A stretch of DNA of 64,000 bases from Methylobacterium sp. 2A (lineage in GTDB: Bacteria; Pseudomonadota; Alphaproteobacteria; Rhizobiales; Beijerinckiaceae), in contig NZ_VUOK01000013.1 in NCBI RefSeq assembly GCF_009806555.1, positions 541 through 64,540 on the forward strand, written 5' to 3'. Under the pieces are notes generated by a model. That model was not told the DNA's origin. It saw only the letters and a list, made by a program, of their open reading frames with translations, and ran no database searches. The translations under genes were made by a program, and so were the position numbers. Positions 16,680 to 26,137 of this stretch are shown here, piece by piece. Numbering within the stretch: the stretch's first letter is position 1; each line of letters starts with the position of its first letter.

Positions 16680-18203
16680 ATGTCCGCCTATCCCGTCATC
16701 ACCCTGCGGCCGGACGACGGCGTCGTCGTCGCCCGCGGCGCCATCGAGCCCGGCACGCCGGTCGCCGACGGCGTCACCGCCGCCGAGCGGATCCCGGCCG
16801 GTCACAAGGTCGCGGTGCGCCCGCACCGCAGCGGCGAGGCGGTGACCAAGTACGGCCAGATCATCGGCTTCGCCAAGGCGGACATCGCCCCCGGGCGGCA
16901 CGTCCACGTCCACAATCTCGGGATGGGCGAGTTCGCGCGCGACTACGCGTTCGGGGTCGATGCGAAGCCGACCCGGCTCGTCACGCCGCCTGCGACCTTC
17001 CAGGGCATCCGCCGCCCGGACGGGCGGGTCGCGACCCGCAACTATGTCGGCATCCTCACCTCGGTGAATTGCAGCGCGCACGTCGCCGACCTGATCGCCG
17101 ACGCGTTCCGGCGCCACCCGATCCTCGGGCTCGATCCGCTGGCCGCCTATCCGAACGTCGATGGCGTGGTGGCGCTCACCCACAAGACCGGATGCGGCAT
17201 GGCGATGGGCGAGCCGCTGCGGCTCCTGCGCCGCACGCTCGCGGGCTATGCCCGACACGTCAACTTCTCGCACATCGTGATGATCGGGCTCGGCTGCGAG
17301 GTGAACCAGATCGGCGCCTTCCTGGAGGAGCAGGGGCTCGGCGACCGGATCCGCAGCATGAACATCCAGTCGCTTGGCGGCACCCGCAAGACCGTGGAGG
17401 CGGGCATCGCCTTCGTGAAGGGCATTCTGGACGAGGCCAACGTCGTCCATCGCGAGCCGGTGCCGGCGAGCGAGCTGATCGTCGCCCTGCAATGCGGCGG
17501 GTCGGACGGCTATTCCGGCGTCTCGGCCAATCCGGCGCTCGGCATCGCCAGCGACCTCGTGGTCCAGAACGGCGGCACCGTGATCCTGTCGGAGACCACC
17601 GAGACCTACGGCGCCGAGCACCTGTTCACCCGGCGCGCCGTCAGCCCGGAGGTCGGCCAGAAGCTCGTGGACCTGATGCGCTGGTGGGAGGACTACACCC
17701 GCAAGGAAGGCTCGGAGATCGACGCTAACCCGTCGCCCGGCAACAAGGCCGGCGGCCTGACCACGATCCTGGAAAAGTCGCTGGGCGCCATGGCCAAGGC
17801 CGGGAGCACCAACCTCGTCGACGTGCTGCGCTACGCCGATCCGGTCACCGCCAAGGGCTTCGTGTTCATGGACACGCCCGGCTACGATCCGGTCTCGGCG
17901 ACCGGGCAGGTGGCGGGCGGGGCGAATCTCGTGTGCTTCACCACCGGCCGCGGCAGCGTGTTCGGCTGCAAGCCGGCGCCCTCGATCAAGATCGCCACCA
18001 ATTCGGCCATGTACCGGCGGCTCGAGGAGGACATGGACGTCAATTGCGGCACGATCCTCGACGGTGAGGAGAGTGTCGAGCAGGCCGGGCGGCGGATTTT
18101 TGAGCTGATCCTGAAGGTCGCGGGCGGCGAGCGGACGAAGAGCGAGCAGTTCGATTTCGGATCGTCGGAATTCGCGCCCTGGCAGATCGGCGCGACGGTG
18201 TGA
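16680..18203 (+). CDS. Altronate/galactarate dehydratase family protein (UxaA/GarD)
   Basis: A 507-residue enzyme with an N-terminal SAF domain (VARGAIEPGTPV to YGQIIGFAKADIAPGRHVHVHNL) and the large UxaA-type dehydratase region. Conserved blocks include GRVATRNYVGILTSVNCS, HKTGCGMAMG, MIGLGCEVNQI, ALQCGGSDGYSGVSANPALG and GSVFGCKPAPSIKIATNS, which hold the Cys and His that bind Fe/Mn. The reaction is dehydration of a sugar acid such as altronate or galactarate to a 2-keto-3-deoxy acid. The ATG at 16680 with GGAGAG upstream is preferred. Another ATG (16647) overlaps the transporter stop as ATGA and would add 11 residues. The gene converges on the next one with a 3-base gap. Confidence 0.9.
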   Translation: MSAYPVITLRPDDGVVVARGAIEPGTPVADGVTAAERIPAGHKVAVRPHRSGEAVTKYGQIIGFAKADIAPGRHVHVHNLGMGEFARDYAFGVDAKPTRLVTPPATFQGIRRPDGRVATRNYVGILTSVNCSAHVADLIADAFRRHPILGLDPLAAYPNVDGVVALTHKTGCGMAMGEPLRLLRRTLAGYARHVNFSHIVMIGLGCEVNQIGAFLEEQGLGDRIRSMNIQSLGGTRKTVEAGIAFVKGILDEANVVHREPVPASELIVALQCGGSDGYSGVSANPALGIASDLVVQNGGTVILSETTETYGAEHLFTRRAVSPEVGQKLVDLMRWWEDYTRKEGSEIDANPSPGNKAGGLTTILEKSLGAMAKAGSTNLVDVLRYADPVTAKGFVFMDTPGYDPVSATGQVAGGANLVCFTTGRGSVFGCKPAPSIKIATNSAMYRRLEEDMDVNCGTILDGEESVEQAGRRIFELILKVAGGERTKSEQFDFGSSEFAPWQIGATV

Positions 18204-18206
18204 GGA

Positions 18207-19253
18207 TTAGAGGTCTGTCCGCACCACGCCCGGAAAATCCAGGATGAAATCGGGGCCGAAGGCGGTTGCCGGCGTGTGGAAGCCCGCCGGCACCGCGTTG
18301 GCGGCGAGGCGGCGGGTGACTTCCAGGGCGGTCAACGCGGTCAGGGTGTAGCCTTCGGGCGTCTCCATGCGACTGGCCGCCCGATGCCCCGCATTGTCCC
18401 AGGCCTCGGCCAGGAAGGTACTGCGCGCCGTCTTGCGCGCGGATTCGGAGGGCCCGGCGGGGAGCCGGTCGATGCCGCGATTGATCAGCCGCTGCGCGGT
18501 CCCGCCCGCGATGATCCGCCGGATCCCGGCCGGCAGGCCGGCGGCGGCCGCCATGGCGGGGAAGGCCTCGAAATACACGTCGATGTTGGGGACGTGCGTC
18601 GAGTACCACGCGCTCGACACGTCGCCCCAGCCGAGACCCACCGTCCGGCGCGGACCGCGGCCGAAATCGGCGCTGCCGCGGGGCGGACTCGGCAGCTCGA
18701 CGATCCGGCCGTCCCGGCGGACCCGCGTGCCCCAGGCGATGCCCTCGACCATGGTGCGGGCCGTGCCCCGGCTGAAGCCGCCGAAGCCGCCGATCGAGAT
18801 CCGCAGATGCGTCGCGCCGGGAAGCCGCCGCGCCACATGGGCCGCGAGACAGTCGCTCGGCACCACGTCGAAGCCCGCGGCCGGAAGGAGGACGATGCCG
18901 GCCGCCTTCGCCTCCGCGTCGCGGGCGGCGAGCGCCTCCAGCACCGAGATCTCGCCCGTGATGTCGACGTAATGCGCCCCCGCGGCGAGGCACGCCTCGG
19001 CCATCGGCCGGGCCGTCTTCGAGAACGGGCCGGCGGCGTGGATCACCACCGTGACCCCGGCGAGCGCGGCCCGGAGGGCGTCCGGCACGTCGAGGCGCGC
19101 GGCGCGCGATTCGAAGCCGAGCCGTTCGGCGAGCGGGCGCAACTTTTCCGGATCGCGCCCGGCCAGGATCGGCCGCAGCCCCTGCGCGCGCGCGTGTTCG
19201 GCGAGCAGCGTGCCGGTGTAGCCGGTGGCGCCGTAGATGAGGATCGTGCCCAT
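18207..19253 (-). CDS. Saccharopine dehydrogenase-like NAD(P)-binding protein
   Basis: A 348-residue protein starting with a Rossmann motif, ILIYGATGYTGTLLAEHA, followed by LAGRDPEKLRPLAERLG and AGPFSKTARPMAEACLAAGAHYVDITGE, read here in parts as AGPFSKTARP and AHYVDITGE. This is the pattern of the saccharopine dehydrogenase NADP-binding and trans-acting enoyl reductase group. Family members act on diverse substrates, and the real reaction here is unknown. The middle contains DVVPSDCLAAHVARRLPGA, a well-conserved family block. No operon partner is present. It is convergent with the sugar-acid dehydratase and divergent from the DUF3298-like gene. Confidence 0.82.
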   Translation of the reverse strand: MGTILIYGATGYTGTLLAEHARAQGLRPILAGRDPEKLRPLAERLGFESRAARLDVPDALRAALAGVTVVIHAAGPFSKTARPMAEACLAAGAHYVDITGEISVLEALAARDAEAKAAGIVLLPAAGFDVVPSDCLAAHVARRLPGATHLRISIGGFGGFSRGTARTMVEGIAWGTRVRRDGRIVELPSPPRGSADFGRGPRRTVGLGWGDVSSAWYSTHVPNIDVYFEAFPAMAAAAGLPAGIRRIIAGGTAQRLINRGIDRLPAGPSESARKTARSTFLAEAWDNAGHRAASRMETPEGYTLTALTALEVTRRLAANAVPAGFHTPATAFGPDFILDFPGVVRTDL

Positions 19254-19390
19254 GGCCGGGATTCTGCCATCGTGCTTGCGTGTGTGAAAGCGCGCCGCGC
19301 CCCGCCCGGATTCACCGCATCGGTGCCTGACCCGGGGCGCGGCAGGGCGGCCAACATCCCCGGTCGCGATACGGTTCGCCCAGGAGCCAC

Positions 19391-20176
19391 ATGACGATGA
19401 ACCGGTCCCTTCGACTCACGCTCAGCGCCGGCGCCCTACTGGCATTGCTCACCGGCCCGACAGGGGCGGCCGATCGGCTGGTCACCGTGGCGGCGCAGCC
19501 CGAGCTGAAGCCCGGCCTCGCCGCGATGCCTCAGATCGCGGCGCCGGCCGACGATGCGGAGCGCCGGATCAATACCGCACTCCGGCGCTTCGACGGCAAC
19601 GTCCGCAAGGCGGCCCGGTCCTGTCAGGCCGACGGTGGGGCGCACAGTTCCTGGACGCGGACGATCCGCACGCCGATGCACGGGCCCCGCTTCCTGAGCG
19701 TCGAGATCGCCGACGACATGTTCTGCGGCGGCGCGCATCCGAGCACCGGCCTGATGGCGATCGTGTACGATCTGACGACCGGCGCACCGGTCGATTGGGC
19801 CACGCTGCTGCCGCCGACGCTGACCGGCAAGGTCGCCCTGGTGGAAGGCCTGGACGGGACCAAGATGGTGACGCTGGCCTCCAAGCGGCTGCACGCGCTC
19901 TATCTCGACCGCTACCGTCCGAAGGACAGCAAGGCGAAGCGCGACGGGGACGACAACGATTGCCGGGCGGTGGTGCAGGAAACCCCGCTCGGCGACCCGC
20001 CGGCCATGATGGCGTGGCTCGACGCCAAGGCGGGCGGCCTCGCGGTCCAGTTCGATCTGCCCCACTACGCGCAGGCCTGCGCCGACACGGTCGTGATCCC
20101 GAACGCGGTGCTGCGCCGCGAGGGTGCCCAGCCCGTCCTGACCGACGCGATCGACGCCGCGCATGCCGCGCCGTGA
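19391..20176 (+). CDS. Exported DUF3298-like protein
   Basis: A 261-residue protein with a signal peptide (LRLTLSAGALLALLTGPTGAA/DRL). The middle carries FCGGAHPSTGLMAIVYDLTTG and VDWATLLPPTL, which resemble the GGAHPN...DL.TG motif of the DUF3298/RsiV family of extracytoplasmic proteins. The start is ATG at 19391, with AGGAG 6-7 bases before it. Four Cys in the mature part may form disulfides. Function is unknown; some relatives sense envelope stress or bind lysozyme, but that should not be assumed here. Confidence 0.7.
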   Translation: MTMNRSLRLTLSAGALLALLTGPTGAADRLVTVAAQPELKPGLAAMPQIAAPADDAERRINTALRRFDGNVRKAARSCQADGGAHSSWTRTIRTPMHGPRFLSVEIADDMFCGGAHPSTGLMAIVYDLTTGAPVDWATLLPPTLTGKVALVEGLDGTKMVTLASKRLHALYLDRYRPKDSKAKRDGDDNDCRAVVQETPLGDPPAMMAWLDAKAGGLAVQFDLPHYAQACADTVVIPNAVLRREGAQPVLTDAIDAAHAAP

Positions 20177-20275
20177 CGGGTTCGGTCGGTGGCCATCGGG
20201 CAGGGCTTAAACGGGGGCGGCAGACGGCGTAGCCTGCCGCTCAGGCGGGAAGCCGCCGCACGTCGGGGATCAGTC

Positions 20276-23200
20276 ATGCGCGCGTCCCGCATCGCCGAAG
20301 GCGTCGCCGAGCCGTTCGGCGCCTTCGCAGACCTGCCCGCTCTGTCGCCCCTGCGGCAGGCCGTCGTGGCGGCCTGCCGGCGGCCCGAGCCGGACTGCGT
20401 GGCGCCGCTCGTCGAACAGGCGCGCCTGCCCGCCGAGGCGACCACCCGCGTCGCCACCACGGCCCGCGCGCTCGTCGAGTCCCTGCGCCGCCGAACCCGC
20501 CGCGGCGGGGTCGAGGGCCTGATCCAGGAATACGCCCTCTCAAGCGAGGAGGGCGTCGCGCTGATGTGCCTCGCCGAGGCGCTGCTGCGCATCCCCGACG
20601 CCGCCACCCGCGACGCGCTGATCCGCGACAAGATCGCCCGCGGCGACTGGGCGGCCCATCTCGGCCACAGCCCGTCGCCCTTCGTCAACGCGGCGACCTG
20701 GGGCCTGCTGGTCACCGGCCGCCTCGTCGCGACCCGGGACGAGGCAGGCCTGTCCGCCGCGCTCACCCGCATGATCGCCCGCGGCGGCGAGCCGCTGATC
20801 CGCGGGGGTGTCGACCTCGCCGTCCGGATGATGGGCGAGCAGTTCGTAACCGGACGGTCGATCGCCGAGGCCCTGCGCAACGCCGCCCGGATGGAGGCTA
20901 AGGGCTTCACCTACTCGTACGACATGCTGGGCGAGGCCGCTGTGACCGCCGAGGACGCGGCGCGCTACCTCGCCTCCTACACGGACGCGATCCGGGCGAT
21001 CGGCGCGGCCTCGGCCGGGCGCGGGGTGCTGGCCGGCCCGGGAATCTCGATCAAGCTGTCGGCGCTCCACCCGCGCTATGTCCGAGCGCAGCGCGGCCGC
21101 GTCCTGGCCGAGCTGGTCCCGCGCGTCCGGGGCTTGGCCCGGCTCGCCAAGGACTTCGATATCGGCCTCAACATCGACGCCGAGGAGTCCGACCGGCTCG
21201 ACCTGTCGCTCGACATCCTCGAACGGCTCGCCCTGGAGCCGGAGCTCGCCGGCTGGGACGGGCTCGGCTTCGTCGTCCAGGCCTACGGCAAGCGCTGCCC
21301 CTTCGTGATCGACGTGCTGATCGACCTCGCCCGGCGCAGCCGGCGGCGCCTGATGGTGCGGCTCGTCAAGGGCGCCTATTGGGACAGCGAGATCAAGCGC
21401 GCCCAGGTCGACGGGCTTTCCGACTTCCCGGTCTTCACCCGCAAGGTCCACACGGACGTGTCGTACCGCGCCTGCGCGCGCCGGCTCCTCGACGCCCCCG
21501 ACGCGGTGTTCCCGCAATTCGCGACCCACAACGCGCAGACGCTCGCCGCCATCGTGGAGATGGCGGGGCCGGATTTCCGCCTCGGCCAGTACGAGTTCCA
21601 GTGCCTGCACGGCATGGGCGAGCCGCTCTACGAGGCTGTGGTGTCGGGCGAAGGCCCACGGCGCCCGTGCCGGATCTACGCGCCCGTGGGCACGCACGAG
21701 ACGCTGCTCGCCTACCTCGTGCGGCGGCTCCTGGAGAACGGGGCGAACACCTCCTTCGTGAATCGCGTCGCCGACGAATCGGTGCCGGTCGAGGCCCTGA
21801 TCGCCGATCCCGTGGCTCTGGTGGAGGCCATGCCGGAGCCGGGCGCGCCGCACGAGCGGATCGCCCCGCCCGGCGGCCTCTACGGACCGGCCCGGGTCAA
21901 CGCCCCCGGCCTCGATCTCGCCGACGAGGCCGCCCTCCGGCAACTGGCGGACGGGCTGACGGAGAGCGGCCGGATCGCGTGGCGGGCGGCGCCGCCAGGA
22001 GGCGGGGCGGCTGAAATCCCCGTGCACAACCCGGCCGATCATCGGGACGTGGTCGGCGTCTCTCGACCGGCGACGGCGGCCGACATCGAGCGGGCTCTCG
22101 TGCGCGCCGAGGCCGCCGCACCGGGCTGGGCGGAAACAGAGCCAGCCGAGCGGGCCGCCGGCCTGCGCCGCGCCGCCGACGCCTTCGCGGCGCGGATGCC
22201 GACGCTGATCGGGCTCATCGTGCGGGAGGCGGGCAAGTCGTACGGCAACGCGGTCGCGGAGATCCGCGAGGCCGTGGATTTTTTGCGCTACTACGCGGCC
22301 GAGGCCGAACGGACGCTCCGCCGGGGCCACGAGCCGCTCGGGCCGGTGGCCTGCATCGCGCCCTGGAATTTTCCGCTCGCGATCTTCGTCGGGCAGGTGG
22401 CGGCCGCCCTGGCGGCCGGCAACACGGTCCTGGCCAAGCCCGCCGAGGAGACGCCGCTTACCGCCGCGGAGGCGGTGCGGGTGCTGCACGACGCCGGCAT
22501 CCCGGAGGACGCGCTGCAGCTCCTGCCGGGCGACGGCACGGTCGGCGCCGCGTTGGTCGGCGATGCCCGGGTCCAGGGCGTGGTGTTCACGGGCTCGACC
22601 GCGGTCGCCAAGGCGATCCAGCGCCGCCTCGCCGAACGGCTCGGCCGCCACGGCGATCCCGTCCCCCTCATCGCCGAGACCGGCGGCCAGAACGCCATGG
22701 TGGTGGATTCCTCCGCCCTGGCCGAGCAGGTTGTGGCGGACGTGATCGCCTCGGCCTTCGACTCGGCGGGCCAGCGCTGCTCGGCCCTGCGGATCCTCTG
22801 CCTGCAGGAGGAGATCGCCGACCGGATCCTGTCCCTGCTGAAGGGCGCGCTGCGTGAGCTGACGGTCGGCGATCCCCGCCGCCTGTCCACGGATGTGGGG
22901 CCGGTCATCACCGCCGAGGCGGCCGAGGCCATCACCGGCCACGTGGCGGCGATGCGCGCCCGGGGCTTTGCCGTCGAGCAACTCGCCCTCCCGCCCGTAA
23001 CCGCTGCCGGAACCTTCGTGCCGCCGACCCTGATCGAGATCGGCCATGTGGCGGATGTCGAGCGCGAGGTGTTCGGGCCGGTGCTGCACGTGCTGCGCTA
23101 CCGGCGCGCAGACCTCGACGATCTCCTGTCGGCCATCGACTCCACCGGCTACGGCCTGACCTTCGGCCTGCACAGCCGCATCGACCAGACGATCGCCCGG

Positions 23201-23941
23201 GCGCTCGGTCGCGTCCGGGCCGGCAACCGGTACGTGAACCGCAACATCATCGGCGCGGTGGTCGGCGTGCAGCCCTTCGGCGGCTCCGGCCTGTCGGGGA
23301 CGGGCCCGAAGGCCGGCGGGCCGCTCTATCTCGGTCGGCTCGTCAGACGGGCGCCGGACCGGGCGCTCGACGGGCTGGCGGCGGACGCGTTTCCGCTTCC
23401 GAGCTATCTCGCTTGGCTGACCGCGCAGGGCCGCGGCGCCCTGGCCGAGCGTCTGGCGCGGGCGCGCTACCCGGCCTTGACGGAGATCGCCCTGACGGGA
23501 CCGGTCGGGGAGCGCAACCTCTATGCCCTCCGCCCACGCGGGCGGGTTGCTGCCGTTGCCCGGACGGAAACGGGGCTCCTGATCCAGATCGGGACGATTC
23601 TGGCCTGCGGCGACGCGGCCGTTGCGGTGGGCGCCGAGCGGCACCGCGATGTCCTGCGGGACCTGCCGGCCGACTTGGCGGCGCGGGTCGCCTATGCGCC
23701 GGATCTCGACGCGGCAGGCGATATTCGCGCGCTCCTGTTCGAGGGCGATCCGGACGATCTGCTGACCCTCGCCGCGACCGTCGCGGCCTGGCCCGGCCCG
23801 ATCCTGGCGATCCAGGCGCGGAGCCCGGACGGGCTGGCCAACGGCGACCTCTATGAGGCGGCGGCCCTCGTCGAGGAGGTCTCGACCGCGATCAACACGG
23901 CGGCCGCCGGGGGCAATGCCAGCCTGATGAGCGTGGGGTGA
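20276..23941 (+). CDS. putA: Bifunctional proline dehydrogenase / P5C dehydrogenase PutA
   Basis: PutA oxidises proline to glutamate in two steps, passing electrons from FAD to quinone and then reducing NAD. The 1221-residue protein has a PRODH half (YSYDMLGEAAVT, LVKGAYWDSEIKRAQ, HNAQTLAAI) and a P5C dehydrogenase half (LGPVACIAPWNFPLAIF, catalytic Glu801 in IAETGGQNAM, Cys835 in DSAGQRCSAL). A C-terminal extension of about 170 residues follows. The N terminus lacks the ribbon-helix-helix DNA-binding domain of E. coli PutA, so this is a type B enzyme without self-repression. The ATG at 20276 was chosen because the frame upstream of it is unlike protein and GGGGAT lies before it. No Lrp-like putR was seen next to it. 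Confidence 0.95.
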   Translation: MRASRIAEGVAEPFGAFADLPALSPLRQAVVAACRRPEPDCVAPLVEQARLPAEATTRVATTARALVESLRRRTRRGGVEGLIQEYALSSEEGVALMCLAEALLRIPDAATRDALIRDKIARGDWAAHLGHSPSPFVNAATWGLLVTGRLVATRDEAGLSAALTRMIARGGEPLIRGGVDLAVRMMGEQFVTGRSIAEALRNAARMEAKGFTYSYDMLGEAAVTAEDAARYLASYTDAIRAIGAASAGRGVLAGPGISIKLSALHPRYVRAQRGRVLAELVPRVRGLARLAKDFDIGLNIDAEESDRLDLSLDILERLALEPELAGWDGLGFVVQAYGKRCPFVIDVLIDLARRSRRRLMVRLVKGAYWDSEIKRAQVDGLSDFPVFTRKVHTDVSYRACARRLLDAPDAVFPQFATHNAQTLAAIVEMAGPDFRLGQYEFQCLHGMGEPLYEAVVSGEGPRRPCRIYAPVGTHETLLAYLVRRLLENGANTSFVNRVADESVPVEALIADPVALVEAMPEPGAPHERIAPPGGLYGPARVNAPGLDLADEAALRQLADGLTESGRIAWRAAPPGGGAAEIPVHNPADHRDVVGVSRPATAADIERALVRAEAAAPGWAETEPAERAAGLRRAADAFAARMPTLIGLIVREAGKSYGNAVAEIREAVDFLRYYAAEAERTLRRGHEPLGPVACIAPWNFPLAIFVGQVAAALAAGNTVLAKPAEETPLTAAEAVRVLHDAGIPEDALQLLPGDGTVGAALVGDARVQGVVFTGSTAVAKAIQRRLAERLGRHGDPVPLIAETGGQNAMVVDSSALAEQVVADVIASAFDSAGQRCSALRILCLQEEIADRILSLLKGALRELTVGDPRRLSTDVGPVITAEAAEAITGHVAAMRARGFAVEQLALPPVTAAGTFVPPTLIEIGHVADVEREVFGPVLHVLRYRRADLDDLLSAIDSTGYGLTFGLHSRIDQTIARALGRVRAGNRYVNRNIIGAVVGVQPFGGSGLSGTGPKAGGPLYLGRLVRRAPDRALDGLAADAFPLPSYLAWLTAQGRGALAERLARARYPALTEIALTGPVGERNLYALRPRGRVAAVARTETGLLIQIGTILACGDAAVAVGAERHRDVLRDLPADLAARVAYAPDLDAAGDIRALLFEGDPDDLLTLAATVAAWPGPILAIQARSPDGLANGDLYEAAALVEEVSTAINTAAAGGNASLMSVG

Positions 23942-23992
23942 GGGCGGGTTGGCTCGCCTTCAGGCGTCAAGATGGATCCGGCCTTCACGCCG

Positions 23993-24286
23993 TCAGGCGG
24001 CACGCGACCAGCGGATGTCGCCGAGGCTCTCGCGGAAGGCGAAGCGGGCCAGGTGATCGGCCACGACATTCTCCAGGCGGGTGAGGTTGACCGGGTCGGC
24101 GCTGTCGATGCGCATCACGAGCGCGTCGGGCTCGGCGTCGAAGGTGCAGACGCGATCCTCGCCGAACGGCACGGTGCCATGCTGCGGGGTCGCCTCGACC
24201 TTGAACTTGTGGCTCCAGTGCCGGCAGAGCTGCTGCAGGTAGCGGCTCGCTTCCGTGGTCTGCACGCGGGCCAATGAGGTAGGCAT
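23993..24286 (-). CDS. DUF2218 domain protein
   Basis: A 97-residue protein that fits the DUF2218 family: SRYLQQLCRHWSHKFKVE near the N terminus, GEDRVCTFDAEPDALVMRI in the centre, and LENVVADHLARFAFRE near the end. The ATG at 24286 is supported by GGAG 9 bases upstream and matches the family's usual length of about 95-100. Members are often found near siderophore or iron genes, but none is visible here. It converges on putA. Function is unknown. Confidence 0.78.
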   Translation of the reverse strand: MPTSLARVQTTEASRYLQQLCRHWSHKFKVEATPQHGTVPFGEDRVCTFDAEPDALVMRIDSADPVNLTRLENVVADHLARFAFRESLGDIRWSRAA

Positions 24287-24518
24287 TCCGTCGATCTCCA
24301 AATGGACGTGATTCAGCCTGTCGTTGACGGTTCGTCGCTCGATCTCGCAAGTGCGAGATAGGAAGGCTTCAGAGCAATTGCCATGCCGGTCTGCGACGGA
24401 CAGTCCTTGCCGTTGCCGCTCAAAGTCTGGCTGCCGCGTTAGCAGATGCTTAACGCGGTGGTCGGCCCCCGCGGATGACCGCAGGCCGTGTCTGTCCTGC
24501 ACCGGCCCCGGTGCCGAA
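24287..24518. other. Intergenic region without recognised features
   Basis: About 230 bases between two minus-strand genes. It should hold the promoter of the DUF2218 gene and the 3' end of the transcript from the FAD-linked oxidase gene. No clear terminator hairpin or gene was seen. Confidence 0.3.
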
Positions 24519-26003
24519 TTATGGCGCGGCGCACAAATTTTCAGGCCCGGATCCGGGCGCGTGCCCGTGCTCGGCCAGAGCCGCGGTAAGGATTTTGCCG
24601 GGGTTGAGCCGGTGCTCGGGATCCAGGGCGTCCTTGAGCCGCCGCATCAGGTCGAGACCGACCGGATCGCCGTAGCGCGCCAACTCCTCGCGCTTGATCA
24701 GGCCGACCCCGTGCTCGGCCGCGATCGAGCCGCCAAGGTCGTGCACGATGTCGTGGACGATGCGGTTGAACCGGGCCCACTGCGCCAGAAAATCCGCCGC
24801 CGGCATGTCGATGGGCTGCGACAGGTTGAAGTGGATGTTGCCGTCCCCGAAATGGCCGAAGCCGCAGGGGCGCAGGCCCGGCATCTCTGCCATGCAGGCG
24901 GCGCCCGCCCGCTCCAGGAATTCGGGCAGGCGGGACAGAGGGACCGAGACGTCGTGCTTGATCGAGGCACCCTCGCGGGTCTGCGCCTCGGGCACGCCCT
25001 CGCGCAGCCGCCAGAGGGCGTCGTTCTGGGCGCCGCTCGCGCCGATCACCGCATCGGCGACTAAGCCGGCGGCCAGGGCGTCGCCCAGGGCGGCTTCCAG
25101 CGCAGCCTGCATGTCGGCCTCGGGCCGCGCCGAGGCAGCCTCGATCAGCGCATAGGCGCCGTGCGCGCCGGCGAGCGGCGGGACCGTCCCCGGGACGTGC
25201 CGAAGGACCAGTTCCAGCGCGAAGGGCGGCAGGTACTCGAAGGCCGTCAGATCCCGATCGAGCCGCCCGCGCAGAGCCACGAACAGGTCGAGGGCGGCCT
25301 GTGCCGAATCCAGGCCCACGAAGGCGACGCTGGTGCTGCGCGGCTTCGGAAACAGCTTCAGCACCGCCGCGGTGACGATGCCGAGCGTGCCCTCCGAGCC
25401 GATGAAGAGCTGCTTGAGATCGTAGCCGGCATTGTCCTTCCGGAGCGCCCGAAGCCCGTTCCACACCCGCCCGTCGGCCAGGACGACCTCCAGCCCGAGC
25501 ACGAGATCGCGGGCATTGCCGTAGGCCAGCACCGCGATGCCGCCCGCATTGGTGCTGATCCCGCCGCCGATCCGGGCCGAGCCCCGCGACGCGTAGGAGA
25601 GCGGGAACAGCATGCCGGCGGCGTCGGCGGCCTCCTGGACCGCCTGCAGGATCATCCCGGCCTCCACCGTGATGGTGGCGTCCACCGGATCGACGGCGCG
25701 CAGCCGCGTCATCCGCTCCAGGGAGAGCACCACGCCGCCCTGCGGGATGCCGCCCCCGGTGAGCCCGGTATTGCCGCCGAGGGGCACCACCGACAGACCG
25801 GCCTGCGTACAGGCGCGGACCGCGAAGGCGACCTCCTCGGTTGAGCCCGGCCGCAGCACCGCCACGGCCGAGCCCGTGAACAGCTTTCGGGTCTCGGTCA
25901 GGTAGGGGGCCAGATCCTCCGGCCCGGTCAGGACGTGGCGTGCCCCGAGGCCGTCGCGCAGCACGGCGAGCAGGGTGTCGTGGGTGGTCGTTGCCGGTGT
26001 CAT
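24519..26003 (-). CDS. FAD-linked 2-hydroxyacid dehydrogenase (GlcD / D-lactate type)
   Basis: A 494-residue flavoenzyme of the FAD_binding_4 / FAD-oxidase C family (glycolate oxidase GlcD, D-lactate and D-2-hydroxyglutarate dehydrogenases). The FAD-binding blocks are VVPLGGNTGLTGGG, ISTNAGGIAVLAYGNARDLVLG and KQLFIGSEGTLGIVTAAVLKLFP. The C-terminal substrate domain has GFGHFGDGNIHFN and AEHGVGLIKREEL, with metal-binding His, and closes with ALDPEHRLNPGKIL. It oxidises a D-2-hydroxy acid to the keto acid. The ATG at 26003 has no obvious ribosome-binding site. The divergent neighbour is an FAH-family hydrolase, so the pair may share regulation. Confidence 0.9.
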   Translation of the reverse strand: MTPATTTHDTLLAVLRDGLGARHVLTGPEDLAPYLTETRKLFTGSAVAVLRPGSTEEVAFAVRACTQAGLSVVPLGGNTGLTGGGIPQGGVVLSLERMTRLRAVDPVDATITVEAGMILQAVQEAADAAGMLFPLSYASRGSARIGGGISTNAGGIAVLAYGNARDLVLGLEVVLADGRVWNGLRALRKDNAGYDLKQLFIGSEGTLGIVTAAVLKLFPKPRSTSVAFVGLDSAQAALDLFVALRGRLDRDLTAFEYLPPFALELVLRHVPGTVPPLAGAHGAYALIEAASARPEADMQAALEAALGDALAAGLVADAVIGASGAQNDALWRLREGVPEAQTREGASIKHDVSVPLSRLPEFLERAGAACMAEMPGLRPCGFGHFGDGNIHFNLSQPIDMPAADFLAQWARFNRIVHDIVHDLGGSIAAEHGVGLIKREELARYGDPVGLDLMRRLKDALDPEHRLNPGKILTAALAEHGHAPGSGPENLCAAP

Positions 26004-26137
26004 CGCAAAAATTTTGTAGACCAAGATGCGCTCTCGGCAACCGGCCGTATGGCGCATGGCGGCAGGCACCTTACAACGGTCGCATCGCTCGCGGGCAGCG
26101 CCTGCCCGAACCCGGACGTTCCACCGCAGAGGCCGAG

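Noticed and set aside
20540..23644. A 1034-codon open frame opposite putA
   Set aside because: PutA on the plus strand has both catalytic domains intact, and the antisense product has no recognisable domain.
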